Of a stretch of DNA of 64,000 bases, positions 1 through 22,920 are shown in pieces. Origin of the DNA: Sycon ciliatum (taxonomy: Eukaryota > Porifera > Calcarea > Leucosolenida > Sycettidae); the NCBI RefSeq assembly GCF_964019385.1, contig NC_088655.1:12841357-12905356 (forward strand), written 5' to 3'. The translations under genes and the position numbers were made by a program. The notes under the pieces are model-generated. The model worked only from the letters and a program-made list of their open reading frames with translations, made no database searches and was not told where the DNA came from. Each line of letters opens with the position of its first letter. Position 1 is the stretch's first letter.

Positions 1-12163
<12,163 letters not shown>

Positions 12164-13286
12164 TGGGTTTCTGTCCCTTTTCCCCTCTCTCTCTCTTACT
12201 CCATCAAACTATGCTGTGTCACCTCGCAATGGGTGGGTGATGAGATTATTCATCATGGTGACCTGCTCTCATCAGCTTGCAGAGCATGTTTGATCCTTGT
12301 CGTTGATGACAGTAACACTGTATTGAAGTTTCATGCTCTTGGCCCACATGTAACTTGGCTGTACTATTATCTCTACTCATCTCCTCTGTCCTTGCCAAAT
12401 TGATTGCCCTCTTTCCTTCTTTTTCTGTTCTTTTCGCAAACCGTGAATTGTTTTCTCCTTTTTTTTACACTGTATTCTAATTGTACATAACAGTTGCCCT
12501 GGTTTTCCCTTGTGTACACCATAGTACTGCCACTGCATGTAAACTCTACTACTACTAAACACATAATAATGTTGACTTTGATGCCGAGTGAATGCCGTTG
12601 AATTTTACCTTTACAATACTTTGTACAATAGTACCACCTGTGCTGAACCTACTGGAATGATGCACTGCTCGCTGCTCTGTTCTGTGTGATGCGTGTGACC
12701 CGGGGAGCTAGTGTAGCGGCACACCGGTAGTTGTGGAGAAATTCTGAAGATGCAATTTAGTTTGTGCGCGACTCACTGCTCCGATCGGAGTGCCTGTGTC
12801 TACAACAGCTACAGCCATAGTACATGGCATTGTATTTTACTGGTACGCTGCGCTTACGCTTATACTGGAGTTTCAGATTAGCCAGCGGTAACCTTCTGTG
12901 CGGTTCAGTGAGTCGTACACACGCCGTTTGGGGGTATGACTCCCGGATTCAGATAAGGGAGATGCACATGTACAGACAACTCTGTGGTTCAGATGATCAA
13001 TATGCAATCCCTGGCCATTCCGCATTTGTCTTGTTCACCCGTCTCCCCCCCCCCCCCCCCCCCCCCCACACACACACACAAACGTGGTTTTCACCAGGGA
13101 GTTAGTAGTTCAATACTCCCTGGTTTTCACGACAATTATAAAATTTAATGTTGATTGCTGGGAGATGCAGAGAGGCCAAAACGGTCTCGTAAAGTAACAG
13201 TTGAACTTGAACCATGATCAATGTACCCCGCCCTTGTGTGCGTGCATGCACCATTATCAAGACTGACAAGAGACTACTAGTAGTAT

Positions 13287-13318
13287 CAAGAGTACAATTA
13301 TGTCATAATGTACTCTTG
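13287..13318. mobile_element. CAAGAG-family minimal element, 32 bp, 7-bp TSD
   Basis: A near-perfect palindrome starting CAAGAGTACA and ending TGTACTCTTG. Flanking 7-mers GTAGTAT at 13280-13286 and 13319-13325 are identical. Confidence 0.7.
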
Positions 13319-13354
13319 GTAGTATGCAGCAGGCCAGGGAGTATTGTATACAGT

Positions 13355-13389
13355 CAAGAGTCCATTATGCATAATATTATGGACTCTTG
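13355..13389. mobile_element. CAAGAG-family minimal palindrome, 35 bp
   Basis: CAAGAGTCCAT and ATGGACTCTTG close a short AT-rich loop, 36 bp downstream of the 32-bp element. The flanks do not give a clean 7-bp duplication. Confidence 0.5.
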
Positions 13390-13496
13390 ATACCATTGTG
13401 ATACAGTGTACAGTGAAAAATAATACCAAGACAAGAGTAATATTATTAAATGTGTAATTTGTAAAATACACAGACCGCGCGCCGGACCGCCGGTGC

Positions 13497-13765
13497 ACGT
13501 GCACGTGCAGTGTATGACGTCTTTGCATTTTTCGAGTACGAGTGTAGTGGTGACGAAATGATCGTCGCCCAAATGTCCACCATACGCATGCGCATTTCGT
13601 CGCCATTGACCTCGCTCGAGTCCCGACGAAAAAAATAAGCAAGGAGATCGGCAAGCGCCATCATTGATTTTGTCTTTCTAGCCTTTGTTTTGAGTACTCT
13701 TGTCTGAGCAATCTTCAAGCAGAGAGAGAGAGAGAGATCTTTTACCTAGCTAGTGACAGTAAATT
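13497..13765 (+). promoter_or_regulatory. Probable promoter / 5' UTR of the RGG-CCCH gene
   Basis: Directly upstream of the 13766 ATG. It contains two overlapping CACGTG E-boxes near 13497-13508 and the palindrome CGCATGCGCA at 13585-13594, which matches the NRF1-type site common in animal housekeeping promoters. GCGCCATC and GCCATT blocks follow. A GA repeat at about 13722-13738 lies in the likely 5' UTR. Assignment is by motif and position only. Confidence 0.5.
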
Positions 13766-14950
13766 ATGTCACAGGCACCATGGCAAAGCAGTGGCCAGGG
13801 TGGCTACCAGCCGCCCCCTTCGTATGGAGGTAGTTCTTCTGGTGGTGGGTCATCATACGGTAGCCAGCAAAGTGGTGTTTACGACACAGGATATCCCTCT
13901 CAGCAGTCACAGCAGCCACCTTCCCAGTCGAGCTCAAACTATGGAGGTAACAGTTACTCATCTCAACCAGCACCCAGCTATTCTGACTCAGTTCCAGGAC
14001 CCAGTAGTTACGAGCAGCAGCCCATGGGATCTTATCCACCTCAGCAATCGGCATCATCGACGACATCCTATGACCATGGACGCGGTCCTCCACCAAGTTC
14101 GAATGACTACCCTGCTCCTAGCTACAACCAGCAGCCATCTTCTTCTTATCCTAGCTATGAATCTGGTCCCCCACCTCCTCAGCGTTACGACTCGGGCCCA
14201 CCACGCCAAGAACGCAGTCAGGCTGGCCCCATGCGCCGCGAGTCTGCCCCGCGTAATTCTCCATACAACCCACCACCACCTCGTTCCGGTGGAGGTTACG
14301 GGTCTGGACCTTCCGGTCCCAGTGGTGGAGATGGATATCCCAATGAGCGTCGTCCAAGCTATGGCGGTGGTGGCGGAGGTGGCTTCCAAGGCTACGACTC
14401 TGGGTTTGACAGTGGGCCTCGAGGACCACCGCCGCGTGGATCTGGATTCGGTGGACCTCCGTCCCGTGGCGGACCCGGTGGACCACCACGTGGACGTGGG
14501 GGTCGTGGCGGATATGGAGATAGAGGTGGCCGTGGAGGCGGATTCGGCGGCAGGGGTGGCCCACCTGATGGTGGTCGCGGTGGATTCCGTGGACGAGGTG
14601 GTCCTCCCCGCGGACGCGGAGGATTCGGTGACCGTGGTGGTTTCCGCGAGCGAGGCCGTGGTGGTCGCGGTGGTACAGCTAAAACTCGCCAAGAAGCTGC
14701 TAGCACGCCGTGCTTGTACTTCAACACGCCGAATGGTTGCAACCGTGGCCGTGGATGCTGGTACGTTCATGAGAAAGGAGCACCGTCATCCAGACCACCC
14801 TATGAGCGGGACAGCAACGATGCTCCATCAAGACCCCCGTTTGAGAGAGACAACAGCGGTCCTTCATCCAGCGGTGGCCCACCGCCCGAGAATGCGCCCC
14901 CAGCTTCCCATGATGATGGACCGCCACCTGCCCAGCAACAGCAAGCTTGA
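13766..14950 (+). CDS. Intronless S/Y/G/Q-rich, RGG-repeat, CCCH zinc-finger protein (394 aa)
   Basis: One uninterrupted frame from ATG 13766 to TGA 14948-14950. Residues 1 to about 135 are rich in Ser, Tyr, Gly, Gln and Pro (GGYQPPPSYGG, SSYGSQQSG), like the prion-like N-termini of FUS/EWS/TAF15-type proteins. About 136-185 is a Pro/Arg linker. About 190-310 is an Arg-Gly-Gly domain (GGRGGYGDRGGRGGG). Residues 316-335 form one CCCH finger: C316-x8-C325-x5-C331-x3-H335. The tail has two similar segments (PPYERDSND, PPFERDNSG) and ends in poly-Gln. No RRM or RanBP2-type finger is visible, so this is not a standard FET protein. Inferred role: RNA-binding, condensate-forming nuclear or RNP-granule protein. 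Lack of introns beside a 13-exon neighbour could mean a retrogene or an ancestral single-exon gene. I do not recognise an ortholog. Confidence 0.85.
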   Translation: MSQAPWQSSGQGGYQPPPSYGGSSSGGGSSYGSQQSGVYDTGYPSQQSQQPPSQSSSNYGGNSYSSQPAPSYSDSVPGPSSYEQQPMGSYPPQQSASSTTSYDHGRGPPPSSNDYPAPSYNQQPSSSYPSYESGPPPPQRYDSGPPRQERSQAGPMRRESAPRNSPYNPPPPRSGGGYGSGPSGPSGGDGYPNERRPSYGGGGGGGFQGYDSGFDSGPRGPPPRGSGFGGPPSRGGPGGPPRGRGGRGGYGDRGGRGGGFGGRGGPPDGGRGGFRGRGGPPRGRGGFGDRGGFRERGRGGRGGTAKTRQEAASTPCLYFNTPNGCNRGRGCWYVHEKGAPSSRPPYERDSNDAPSRPPFERDNSGPSSSGGPPPENAPPASHDDGPPPAQQQQA

Positions 14951-17020
14951 GTCGACTACTCATTGACGATTGACTCTCACACCTGCATGTATGCTGATGA
15001 TGTGTGTCTTGTCCTGTTTCAACACGTCCTCGTCTTCATCGTAGTCCACCTTTACTGCCACTGTCCCCACTGCATCGTTCCTGTGTGTGCGTCCTCGTCT
15101 TTGATTGGCAATGCCGCTACCGCTATGCATCCTTTCTGCTCTTCTACTCCGGTGTGTATCTTTGACTCGTCATCACTACCGCCAACACCGCTGCTTTCGC
15201 CGCCATTTGCCGACTGCTACCAGCCCTGACACGTCTCCATCGTCAACGGTGAGATCACTCAAGCGGCGGCCGTTGTCAACCTCTCCTGTTGACGGTGGGT
15301 GCTGCATTCTCATCTGTATCTGTTTAGTGAGAGCTAAAAGCTGCAAAATGGCCACCATCCGAAAGTCAGCAGGTCGATCCGTGGCCCAAAATTCCCCAAA
15401 TCTCGGCAGAGCAAAATGGCAGCCCCTGGAAAAAAAGAAAAAAAGGAAAGTATCTCGTCCTCTGGTATCGTGGATGGGAAATCTGCGAATGAGAAGGAGG
15501 CAAAGCCTGAAGTGAAAGAAAAATGGGTGAATTTTTGTCTTCGTATGTCGGGTCAAATTGTCAAAACGGCTGAAAGCATTGCATTGATGATGCGGCATTG
15601 AATCCAAATGTCTCGAAAAGCAGCTGGTGTGTCGGTACTGTGATTAATTCTTAGTAGTTTCAGTGGCAGCAGCAGTAGCAGCAGCTCATGTCTTTACCAT
15701 AATGCATATTTTTTTGTTATCCGTATTTCCTTTTATACGTGGCTTTTAATTAACTGACTCAAAAATACCAGTGCTCAGCTTAGGCATTGGGCATGCAAAA
15801 TCTAGGCTAGAAAGATCGCAACATGAACAAAAAAAAAATGAAAAGCGTCTCTGTCAAAACCAACGAAGCAAACATGAAAATAACGGTGTCTGCTGGCATT
15901 TGTGTGTGTGGCCCGGTACCATCAATAAATGGGTTGGGATCCTTTATTGATGAATGCGATAATACGATCCCGTGCATTGATGGGTGTCTGAAATTTGAAT
16001 ATGGCCAAGTGTGCAGCCCAATTTGACCTGCATGGATTCTGTGCTGCAGCTCACGTCCCTGATTCCAAGGCATACTGTTCACACATTGCCACTGCTGAAA
16101 TTGAAATTAGGCCTGTTACATGCGTGTTAATTTGTAGCAGCATTAATGAATGCAATGCAGGACTCTTTCTTGTGGCATGCGTGCATCAGTCCGGATCTAG
16201 ACGGCAAGAAAAGAAAATTGGCATCAGGCAGCAGTCTGCCACAGCAGGAAAGAGAACCGCCTTCTTTGCCTGAATGTTTAAAAAAATTATGCAACAGACG
16301 GTGTCTTAGATGGTGTGCATTCGCCGACAGTGGACAACCATTGCCGATAATCTTTCCGAATGCTCTAGTGACAGGGACAGGACAGTGTGTGTTCGTCCAC
16401 TTTTAAACCTTGAAACCAGCACATTTAAAGTCTATAAATCACCCTTTGTCTGGAGAATGTGCTCTGAACTACAGTCCATTCATTGGAAACTGGCACCCTA
16501 ACTTTTTGGTGTCTCTCTCACATAGTTGTAGATATCGTGAAAACAACAGTACATCCTGCATTGTGTGACCCGTGCAATTACTCCTTTGAGGCCAGAAAAG
16601 TCCAAGAACAGGGAATTAGAAATTCAGCCAGGTTTTACAAAATTAGGACAGGTATGCCATGGCAAAATGTATTGAGAAGCAGATCCAAAACCCAGATTTT
16701 TGAGATTTAAAGTGGGTTTTTGATCCTCAATTCGGCCCAAATCCGACTTTCAAAAGCCAGTGGGCCAGTTTCCGATGAATGGACTGTACTGTGGCAGGCT
16801 GTTGGGATGTTGTCTTCTAGTGCCTGTATTCTAGTATTGTGCAATGAAAGTAATTTGTCTATGGATTCGCAAACTCCACTGCAGGCATTTACACATCACT
16901 CTGCTCAGTCCAAACATGGTGTCTCTGCTGCCATGCGTCACTTCAGATTCATCAAATTTTCTGGCATGGATACGCAGTGCAAAATTAGTGTTTAGACTGA
17001 GTAGAGTAATGTAGAATAAA
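14951..17020 (+). other. Probable long 3' UTR of the RGG-CCCH gene
   Basis: Non-coding-looking sequence after the TGA, free of the inverted-repeat elements that crowd the rest of the window. A canonical AATAAA lies at 17015-17020 and could end the transcript, giving a UTR of about 2.1 kb. A 61-codon ORF at 15416-15601 was considered and rejected. Confidence 0.4.
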
Positions 17021-17774
17021 GATGTATGTTGCCTTCCTGTAACCCATTATGCCTTGGAAGCGTCCACACTTTTTTTAGCATTATGGTTGTATGTGCGTAC
17101 CTGACCAACGATGTGCCATTGCCCACTCACATTACCAAATTACAGATTGTGAAGAGATCAGGGTGCTGCGTTTGCCAGAAAGATCGAATGCAACTGTGCA
17201 TACTCTGCCGTCAAAAGCTGCCCAAATGTTGCCGACCTGAAACGGAGCCATTCATCTGCTGCCATATTAAAAAAATGCATGTATTATTTTATCGGTTATC
17301 CTACCTTCATAGCGCAGGTTTTGCGATGCACAGTGGACGAGAGAGGGTTTTCTCTCGTTCCCAAAAAAATTCTTTTGTTCGTCACCGCCATCACATTGCG
17401 CTCTTCGCCGACTACACGTCTTGCACATGCCACACTCCGTAGTGCCCACACCTCTGTTGACGTGCTGGCGACCAAGATCGCAATGCTCATGTGGTCATGT
17501 TCAGCTGTGCCTGCCTGTTGCAAACTTGAAGGGACAGTCCACGCGGTATGTATTCGCATAGATATTGATCACTGACCAACACCGCTCTGAGTTCCAAGCC
17601 CTAGATACATGTCCTCTTTGCTGAGGAGAACCATTAAGCATTCAACCCTCCTGAAATGCCCTGTTGGTGACGTCACTGGGTCAGACGCACTATACAGAAT
17701 CACTGCAAAAGTGCCAGGGTCAAAAGAAAAAAAAACAACAACAAAAAACAATCTACCCTGTAGCAGTGTCATCC
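17021..17774. other. Intergenic, nothing recognised
   Basis: No convincing exon, repeat or inverted-repeat element. Short ORFs on both strands show no conserved motifs. Confidence 0.4.
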
Positions 17775-17781
17775 ATGACAT

Positions 17782-18047
17782 CAAGAGTACATGAAAACCA
17801 GAGTGTGCAGCTTGGGGCCTTTTCTGCTATGGGTGTCTGTCACGGCGGAATTCCGTGAGTACATCATATTTGGCGCAGATCTGAGGCGGGAAATGGCGTA
17901 GTGCGTACAACTGAGCTGCAGTTGTGCAGAAAGAGACCTGCTTGAATCCTGCTTGTACGCACTACATCACTAAAATGATGTAATCACGGAATTCTGCCGT
18001 GACAGCCACCCATCCGAGCTGCGCACTCTGGTTTTCATGTGCTCTTG
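17782..18047. mobile_element. CAAGAG-family element, copy 3, 7-bp TSD
   Basis: 266 bp. Inverted ends CAAGAGTACATGAAAACCAG / CTGGTTTTCATGTGCTCTTG, then GTCACGGCGGAATTCCGTGA and partner further in. Flanking 7-mers ATGACAT at 17775-17781 and 18048-18054 are identical. Its interior differs from copies 1 and 4. Confidence 0.88.
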
Positions 18048-18466
18048 ATGACATGTGTTTTGCACAACCGGTTGGGGCGGGAGCGCTTTTTATATAGGTT
18101 CTGTCAGTGTGTATGCTGCCTCGTGTGCAGTAGCTTTATTGCTGGGCTTGGGCTGCTGATCCTGAGGCTATTCTGTTCTAATGCAACTGATTAACATGAG
18201 AGTTGTGTTGTAAAGACGTGCCACAGAATCTGTAGTGAGGGCTGGCGTAAGTGCAGGGCTCACACGAAGGACAGTAACTTTGTGTTGCTGTAGTACTAGA
18301 ACAAGACTTGTTTTCACGGTGACCGCGTGAACAAGGCGAGGAGGACTCACGGTATGGGAAACAGTGCTTCTGACTACAACCATAAACCGGCTGGTAGAGT
18401 CTCGGACCTTGTTCACGCTGTTGCCATGAAACCATGTTACCTATCAGGCTAGGCTTGCATTATATA

Positions 18467-18599
18467 CAGTGCTGGCAACTGAAATCCGACCCCTCAGTTC
18501 ACATTCTAGCGGTCTCTATTTCGTAGTTTTACAATCCCGTGATGGGTCTTTGCGATGTGAGCGCACCGCTCAGGGGTCGGATTTCAGTTGCCATCACTG
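18467..18599. mobile_element. MITE, 133 bp, GAAATCCGACC family, TA-flanked
   Basis: CAGTGCTGGCAACTGAAATC through CGACCCCT at the left is mirrored with one mismatch at the right. TA on both sides. The most intact member of this terminal type. Confidence 0.9.
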
Positions 18600-18689
18600 T
18601 ACTAGAGCAAGATTTGTATGCCAGTAATGTACTATAGTAGACATGCACACAGATGCATGGCCGGTAGATTATCAAAGAACACGTTCTGG

Positions 18690-19022
18690 CAAGAGTACAT
18701 AACCCCCCCCCCCCCCCCCCCAGAGTGTGCAACTCCCACATACCCTGCTGTCCCGACAGAATTTCAAGTTGACGTCATTATTTATGACGCAATGCTCCTT
18801 GCACCAGTGATTTACAACATGTGTACGGGTGTCAACGCATCACACGTTGTTCTTTGCAATAATTTGTACAGGATCGATCGGCTTCGGTCAACCACAGGTT
18901 CCGGATTCGTCTGATAATCCGTGTACAGTGCGCATTGCATCATCAAAATGACGTCAACTTGAAATTCTGTCGGGACAGCACCCATAGTGGAGTTGCACAC
19001 TCTGGGGGGTTATGTACTCTTG
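18690..19022. mobile_element. CAAGAG-family element, copy 4, 7-bp TSD
   Basis: 333 bp. CAAGAGTACATAACCCC, a C run, then AGAGTGTGCAACTCCCAC; mirrored at the other end. Flanking 7-mers GTTCTGG at 18683-18689 and 19023-19029 are identical. Homologous to copy 1. Confidence 0.88.
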
Positions 19023-19794
19023 GTTCTGGCCTATCCTGCACACGTGCAGTGCCAAGCAAGCACTCTTCCCCAGCACATCTTGTTCTAGGTTGTGCCAACG
19101 GAACACAACCATGCCGCTCTATGTGCAGGCAAACACACCAGCAATAGGGAACATTTGTCTAGGGGGCCTGTTGGCAAGTAAATTGGGATGTTCACTAGTA
19201 GTAGAAATTGAAAGGGGAATGTAGTAAAAAAATAGTCTGAACTAGGAACAGTGAGAACCATCTCCCCATGTATGGAAATGCTGTGTACTAAGGGTGCTGG
19301 AAGCCTTTCCATCCCGGGTCCCAGATTGCCCTGCTGGGGGTCTCTGTAGCCAGTGTAGGTGCTTATTTCTTTCATTGAGATGTTGTGTGCGAGACAGCCA
19401 ACCCGGTTACCCCACTCTCACTGCTTTCATGTGAGTAGGCTGTCTAAGTGGTGCAGCAATGCTGCATTACCATGCAGGATGTGAGCAAGTGGCCACTTTG
19501 CTTTCCAATCTGTGCTGTTGAGTTGCAACCGCGCCAGCCACTCAAACAGGTTTGAGCCCTGGCATGTTGTGACACCCTGTCACAACATCCATTGTTCTGC
19601 CTCTTGTGTCTCATACATGCACTACTCCCCTCTGCTTCCCCACCCATTATTACCTGCATCTTCTACTGTTTGACCATATTGCATCTTTACAGCATACAGT
19701 GCATCTTATGAAGCAGCATTGTATTTTTCGTGCATGTGTGTGTCTGCTGGGGCACCGTGTTTCTGCCGCCTGCGTGTTTTCTCACTCTTTTGTG

Positions 19795-19935
19795 TTGTTG
19801 TTGTTTTCGTCGTCGTCGTCGTCGTTGTTGTTGTCGTTGTCGTTTTGAAATATTTTATTGTTGTTTGAAATCTTTATTCTAACGATGGCCAGTGGCAAAT
19901 AAGAGAATATATTATGTTGTTGTTGTTGTTGTTAT
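19795..19935 (-). repeat. Second retroposon-like tail flanked by TTG/TCG repeats
   Basis: CTTTATTCTAACGATGGCC ... AATAAGAGA resembles 1888-1927 and is again embedded in GTT/GTC repeats. Confidence 0.65.
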
Positions 19936-20059
19936 TTCCATTTGCATGCATATGTGTCATGTGATTTTTCGGCCACATCTCGTTTAACCTCGGAGCTTTT
20001 TTGGCTTATGTCTGGCATCCTGAACTAACTGAGCACGTTGTACATACTAGTGTCTCTCT

Positions 20060-20064
20060 CAGAC

Positions 20065-20097
<33 letters not shown>

Positions 20098-20140
20098 AGA
20101 CCTCTCTCTCTCTCTCTCTCGCTCTCTCTCTCGCTCTTCT
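20060..20140 (+). repeat. (CT)n microsatellite
   Basis: Two CTCTCT tracts separated by CAGAC, a small tandem duplication. Confidence 0.9.
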
Positions 20141-20341
20141 CACACACAAACCTCTGTTTTAGTTCAGTACACATTTTGTATAGCTGGCGGTAACCCGGAT
20201 CTGCGAACTTGCTAAACATACCTGTGACATCATTTTCGCCGCTGCATCTGCCATCCAGGTATATCGGACATGTTGGTGGCCTGCCACATGAGATGCTTTC
20301 TAAGCTGATTGTGTTTCTTAACATGATTGTATAGCCGGTGG

Positions 20342-21069
20342 CAAAAGTAGAATACTAGATGTACAAGAGTGTGCAACTCGCGGATGGGTTGGCCCACGGC
20401 ACAATTTTTTGTTGACGTACTCTTTTCTATGACGCACACGCTGCGAGTCTTTTGGGAAGTTTTGCCTCGTGCACTTGACCGGACTCTACATTACAAGGTC
20501 GGTTCCCAGCACGTGCTCTCACACTGCTCTGCGGCAAAATGCGCATGCTCTGTAAAAAAAAGGTGACGTCGACAAAAATTCCGCCGTGGGCCGGGGTATC
20601 TGCAGATTGTGCAGGAGAGGTGCGGGGTTGCACACTCTTGTAAATTAGAGAGGTTCCGGGGTACGATTTTCCGTGCCAAAATCCGTATGGGTGCTACGGA
20701 TATTTTCCAGGCGTGCTCCATGCGATTTTTCGGCACGGAGAATCCGTGTGGACTGGCTTTCATACGAACCATGTTTCGTATGGAAATTTTGCGTCATCGG
20801 GTGAAGAAAGATTTTTCGCGTACAAATTTGGTACGAGAAACATCGATTTTCGGCGGGAAGTTTTGGTTTCGGTACAAAATTTCAAAATATAAAGGCATAG
20901 CGCGGGAATGTGTGTTTGGGATCGTAACCTAGGCAATGACGGCAAACACAGAAGTTCGGTACTCCGGAACATTTCACTGCTCGAAAACGACGAATGAAAA
21001 GTCCGTAGCGCCTCTACGGATTTTGGCACGAAATATCGTACTCCGGAACCTCTCTATTATCTACTCTTG
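20342..21069. mobile_element. CAAGAG-family element, copy 5, interrupted by a nested MITE
   Basis: Homologous to 60632-60929 along its length (AGTGTGCAACTCGCGGATGG, GCGAGTCTTTTGGGAAGTTT). Left end CAAAAGTAG, right end CTACTCTTG at 21061-21069. Flanks CCGGTGG (20335-20341) and CTGGTGG (21070-21076) differ at one base. A separate MITE occupies 20646-21056 inside it. Confidence 0.8.
20646..21056. mobile_element. TA-GAGAGGTT family MITE nested in copy 5
   Basis: The ends TAGAGAGGTTCCGGGGTACG and their inverse (CGTACTCCGGAACCTCTCTA) carry TA at both edges. Further inside, CGTGCCAAAATCCGTA is mirrored by TACGGATTTTGGCACG. Confidence 0.85.
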
Positions 21070-21129
21070 CTGGTGGTGTTGCGGATGTGTGCCCTTTACT
21101 TTACATTATGCCAGTAGTTGGTTAGTATA

Positions 21130-21341
21130 CTGTAAAACTGGAAAGTCTAACGAGTCACAAAGTCTAACGTTTTAACCACAGAATTTTTTCGTTATTAATT
21201 TGAAGAAACGTTATGGCGAACCTGGTTTGAGGTATTTGTGTAAAGATGCGCATACAGATGGATGGCCAGGTAGCCATCGTTAAGCTTTCTGCACGTTATC
21301 ATACCAAAATTACAAAAAGGTTAAACTTTCCGGTTTTACAG
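21130..21341. mobile_element. MITE, CTGTAAAACTGGAAAG termini
   Basis: CTGTAAAACTGGAAAGTCTA at the left matches the inverse of TAAACTTTCCGGTTTTACAG at the right. A second inner GTCTAACG block is also inverted. Confidence 0.75.
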
Positions 21342-22364
21342 TGCCAGTAGTGTGACAGATGTATTTCATATGCGTCACGTGCACATGACTGAAATGGACG
21401 TGCAGAGCATCCAAAAGCGAATACTGTAAACTGCGTAGTGTTCGCAACGTACTCAGTATTACTGATCGCTGTTTTGCGAGAAGAGCCTAACGCGAATGTT
21501 AACCAGCGTGAAATCAAACTGTGCATAAATTTATGTGGCCGGGTGCTCCGCAAACATTTGCAATTGTTAACGCGTTGATTCTGAGAAGGTTTTGAGAAGT
21601 CGCCCAAAAAAGTAAACGACACAAATATAATATTAGGCGGTTTGCAGTACATGTATCTATTTTTGTCATGTTCTGGGGTGAAGCTGGGATAGAAATATCC
21701 TTTTATTTTCGTTCTTTGTCGACAATCGATTTTTGTGGTGCAGTTGAGCCTTGCGTCAGGTATCACTTTGCTTGCGAGTATGCAGACTTGCCAACTACAG
21801 CCATCTTTATGACCGAAATGCCAGTTTAGGCATCATTGCCTAAATTTGGCAATTTGGATCAGGCCGTGCGGTGCAATAAGAACCAGTCAACACAATGTAC
21901 ACGTTTACTCGGCTTGAATGTCAAGAAGTTTCTCGTGATCCGTGGTTGGTCTCACCCTCTCCTCAATTCATTTGCCTGTCTTGACATGCAACGAGGTGCA
22001 GAAATATATAAAATAAAATAAATACTAGTACTTGAGTGGCCACAACATAGAACACACTTCTCTCCCCAGTTCTTATTTTTCTGCAATGAGACTGTGTTCT
22101 TATAGCACATTCTTAGAAACGTTACTGTACATGCAGTGATCACGCTCCCAAGAACGTTATTTCTAAGGGGTCTAAAGGCATACTTCATTTCGCGATGCGA
22201 CACGTTTCCCCATACGTGAAATGAAGTATTAATCAGGCTTTATTCCCGTAGCTATGCAGAAGACGTTACTTCAGTAACGTCTGGCGCTAGCCAGGGTCCA
22301 CACAGCTTTAATTTGGTGTTTGTTTGTTTGTGTGTTTGTGTGTTTGTGTCACGCCTGGCGCTAT

Positions 22365-22920
22365 CCCGTATCTGTCCCGTACCATCAAACACAGCTGGCC
22401 ACATACACCTGGCCGCAATATTCAAATAGGGCTTTCAAGCGCAAGATCATAACGTGAAGCAACTTGGAAGAAAGAGTATGAATGCGAAGTGTATGGGGGA
22501 ATGCATGTAGGGCGCTAGTGCGGGTTCGAATCCCAGGTTATGCTTAAAAAATAGGAGAATTGAAAAATTTAGAACATCCCTATGCTTTTTTTGCCTTGGT
22601 CATCAAGGCGGTAGACGGTGTCGTATTACCCTCGACGGTACATGTCCAATACCTGTCCCGTACCTGTCTCGTACCTTGTCCGTACCGTACCGTGCCATCA
22701 AAGACGGCTGGCCAAAATGCATATTCAAGTAGGGCTTTCAAATGCAAGATCATAACGTGAAGCAACTTGGAAGAATTAGTATGTATGCGAAATGTATCGG
22801 GGGATGCATGCAGGGCGATAGTGCGGGTTCGAATCCCAGGTTATGTCTAAAAAAAAGGAAAAAATTATATGAATTTATAACATCCGTGTGCTTTTTTGTC
22901 AGGGTCATCAAGGCAAAAGG
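22365..22920 (+). repeat. Tandem pair of ~300-bp units, each with a tRNA-like B box
   Basis: Each unit carries CTGTCCCGTACC, AGGGCTTTCAA, AGATCATAACGTGAAGCAAC and GTGCGGGTTCGAATCCCAGG. GGTTCGAATCCC is a consensus pol III B box/T-loop, and CATAAC at the start of each tRNA-like segment can pair with the GTTATG that follows the T-loop. The segment is about 95 nt and does not fold into a normal tRNA, so it looks SINE-like. The units differ by roughly 15%. Confidence 0.65.

Larger units (their letters stand above)
12164..13490 (+). other. NCKAP1 3' UTR / intergenic spacer
   Basis: No ORF resembling a gene. The stretch after the TGA is T-rich and plausibly 3' UTR, but I saw no clear AATAAA before the next gene. 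It holds a C homopolymer running into a CA repeat near 13045-13080, a small palindrome at 13095-13123 (CAGGGAG...CTCCCTG) and two tiny CAAGAG palindromes listed separately. Confidence 0.5.

Noticed and set aside
13791..14966. Second long + frame (391 codons) and long - frame (238 codons) over the RGG gene
   Set aside because: Shadow frames of GGN-rich coding sequence; neither has recognisable domains, whereas frame 13766 has the RGG repeats and CCCH finger.
15416..15601. 61-codon Lys/Glu-rich ORF with a fair start context
   Set aside because: Short, no recognised motif, and lies in the probable 3' UTR. No splice or conservation evidence.
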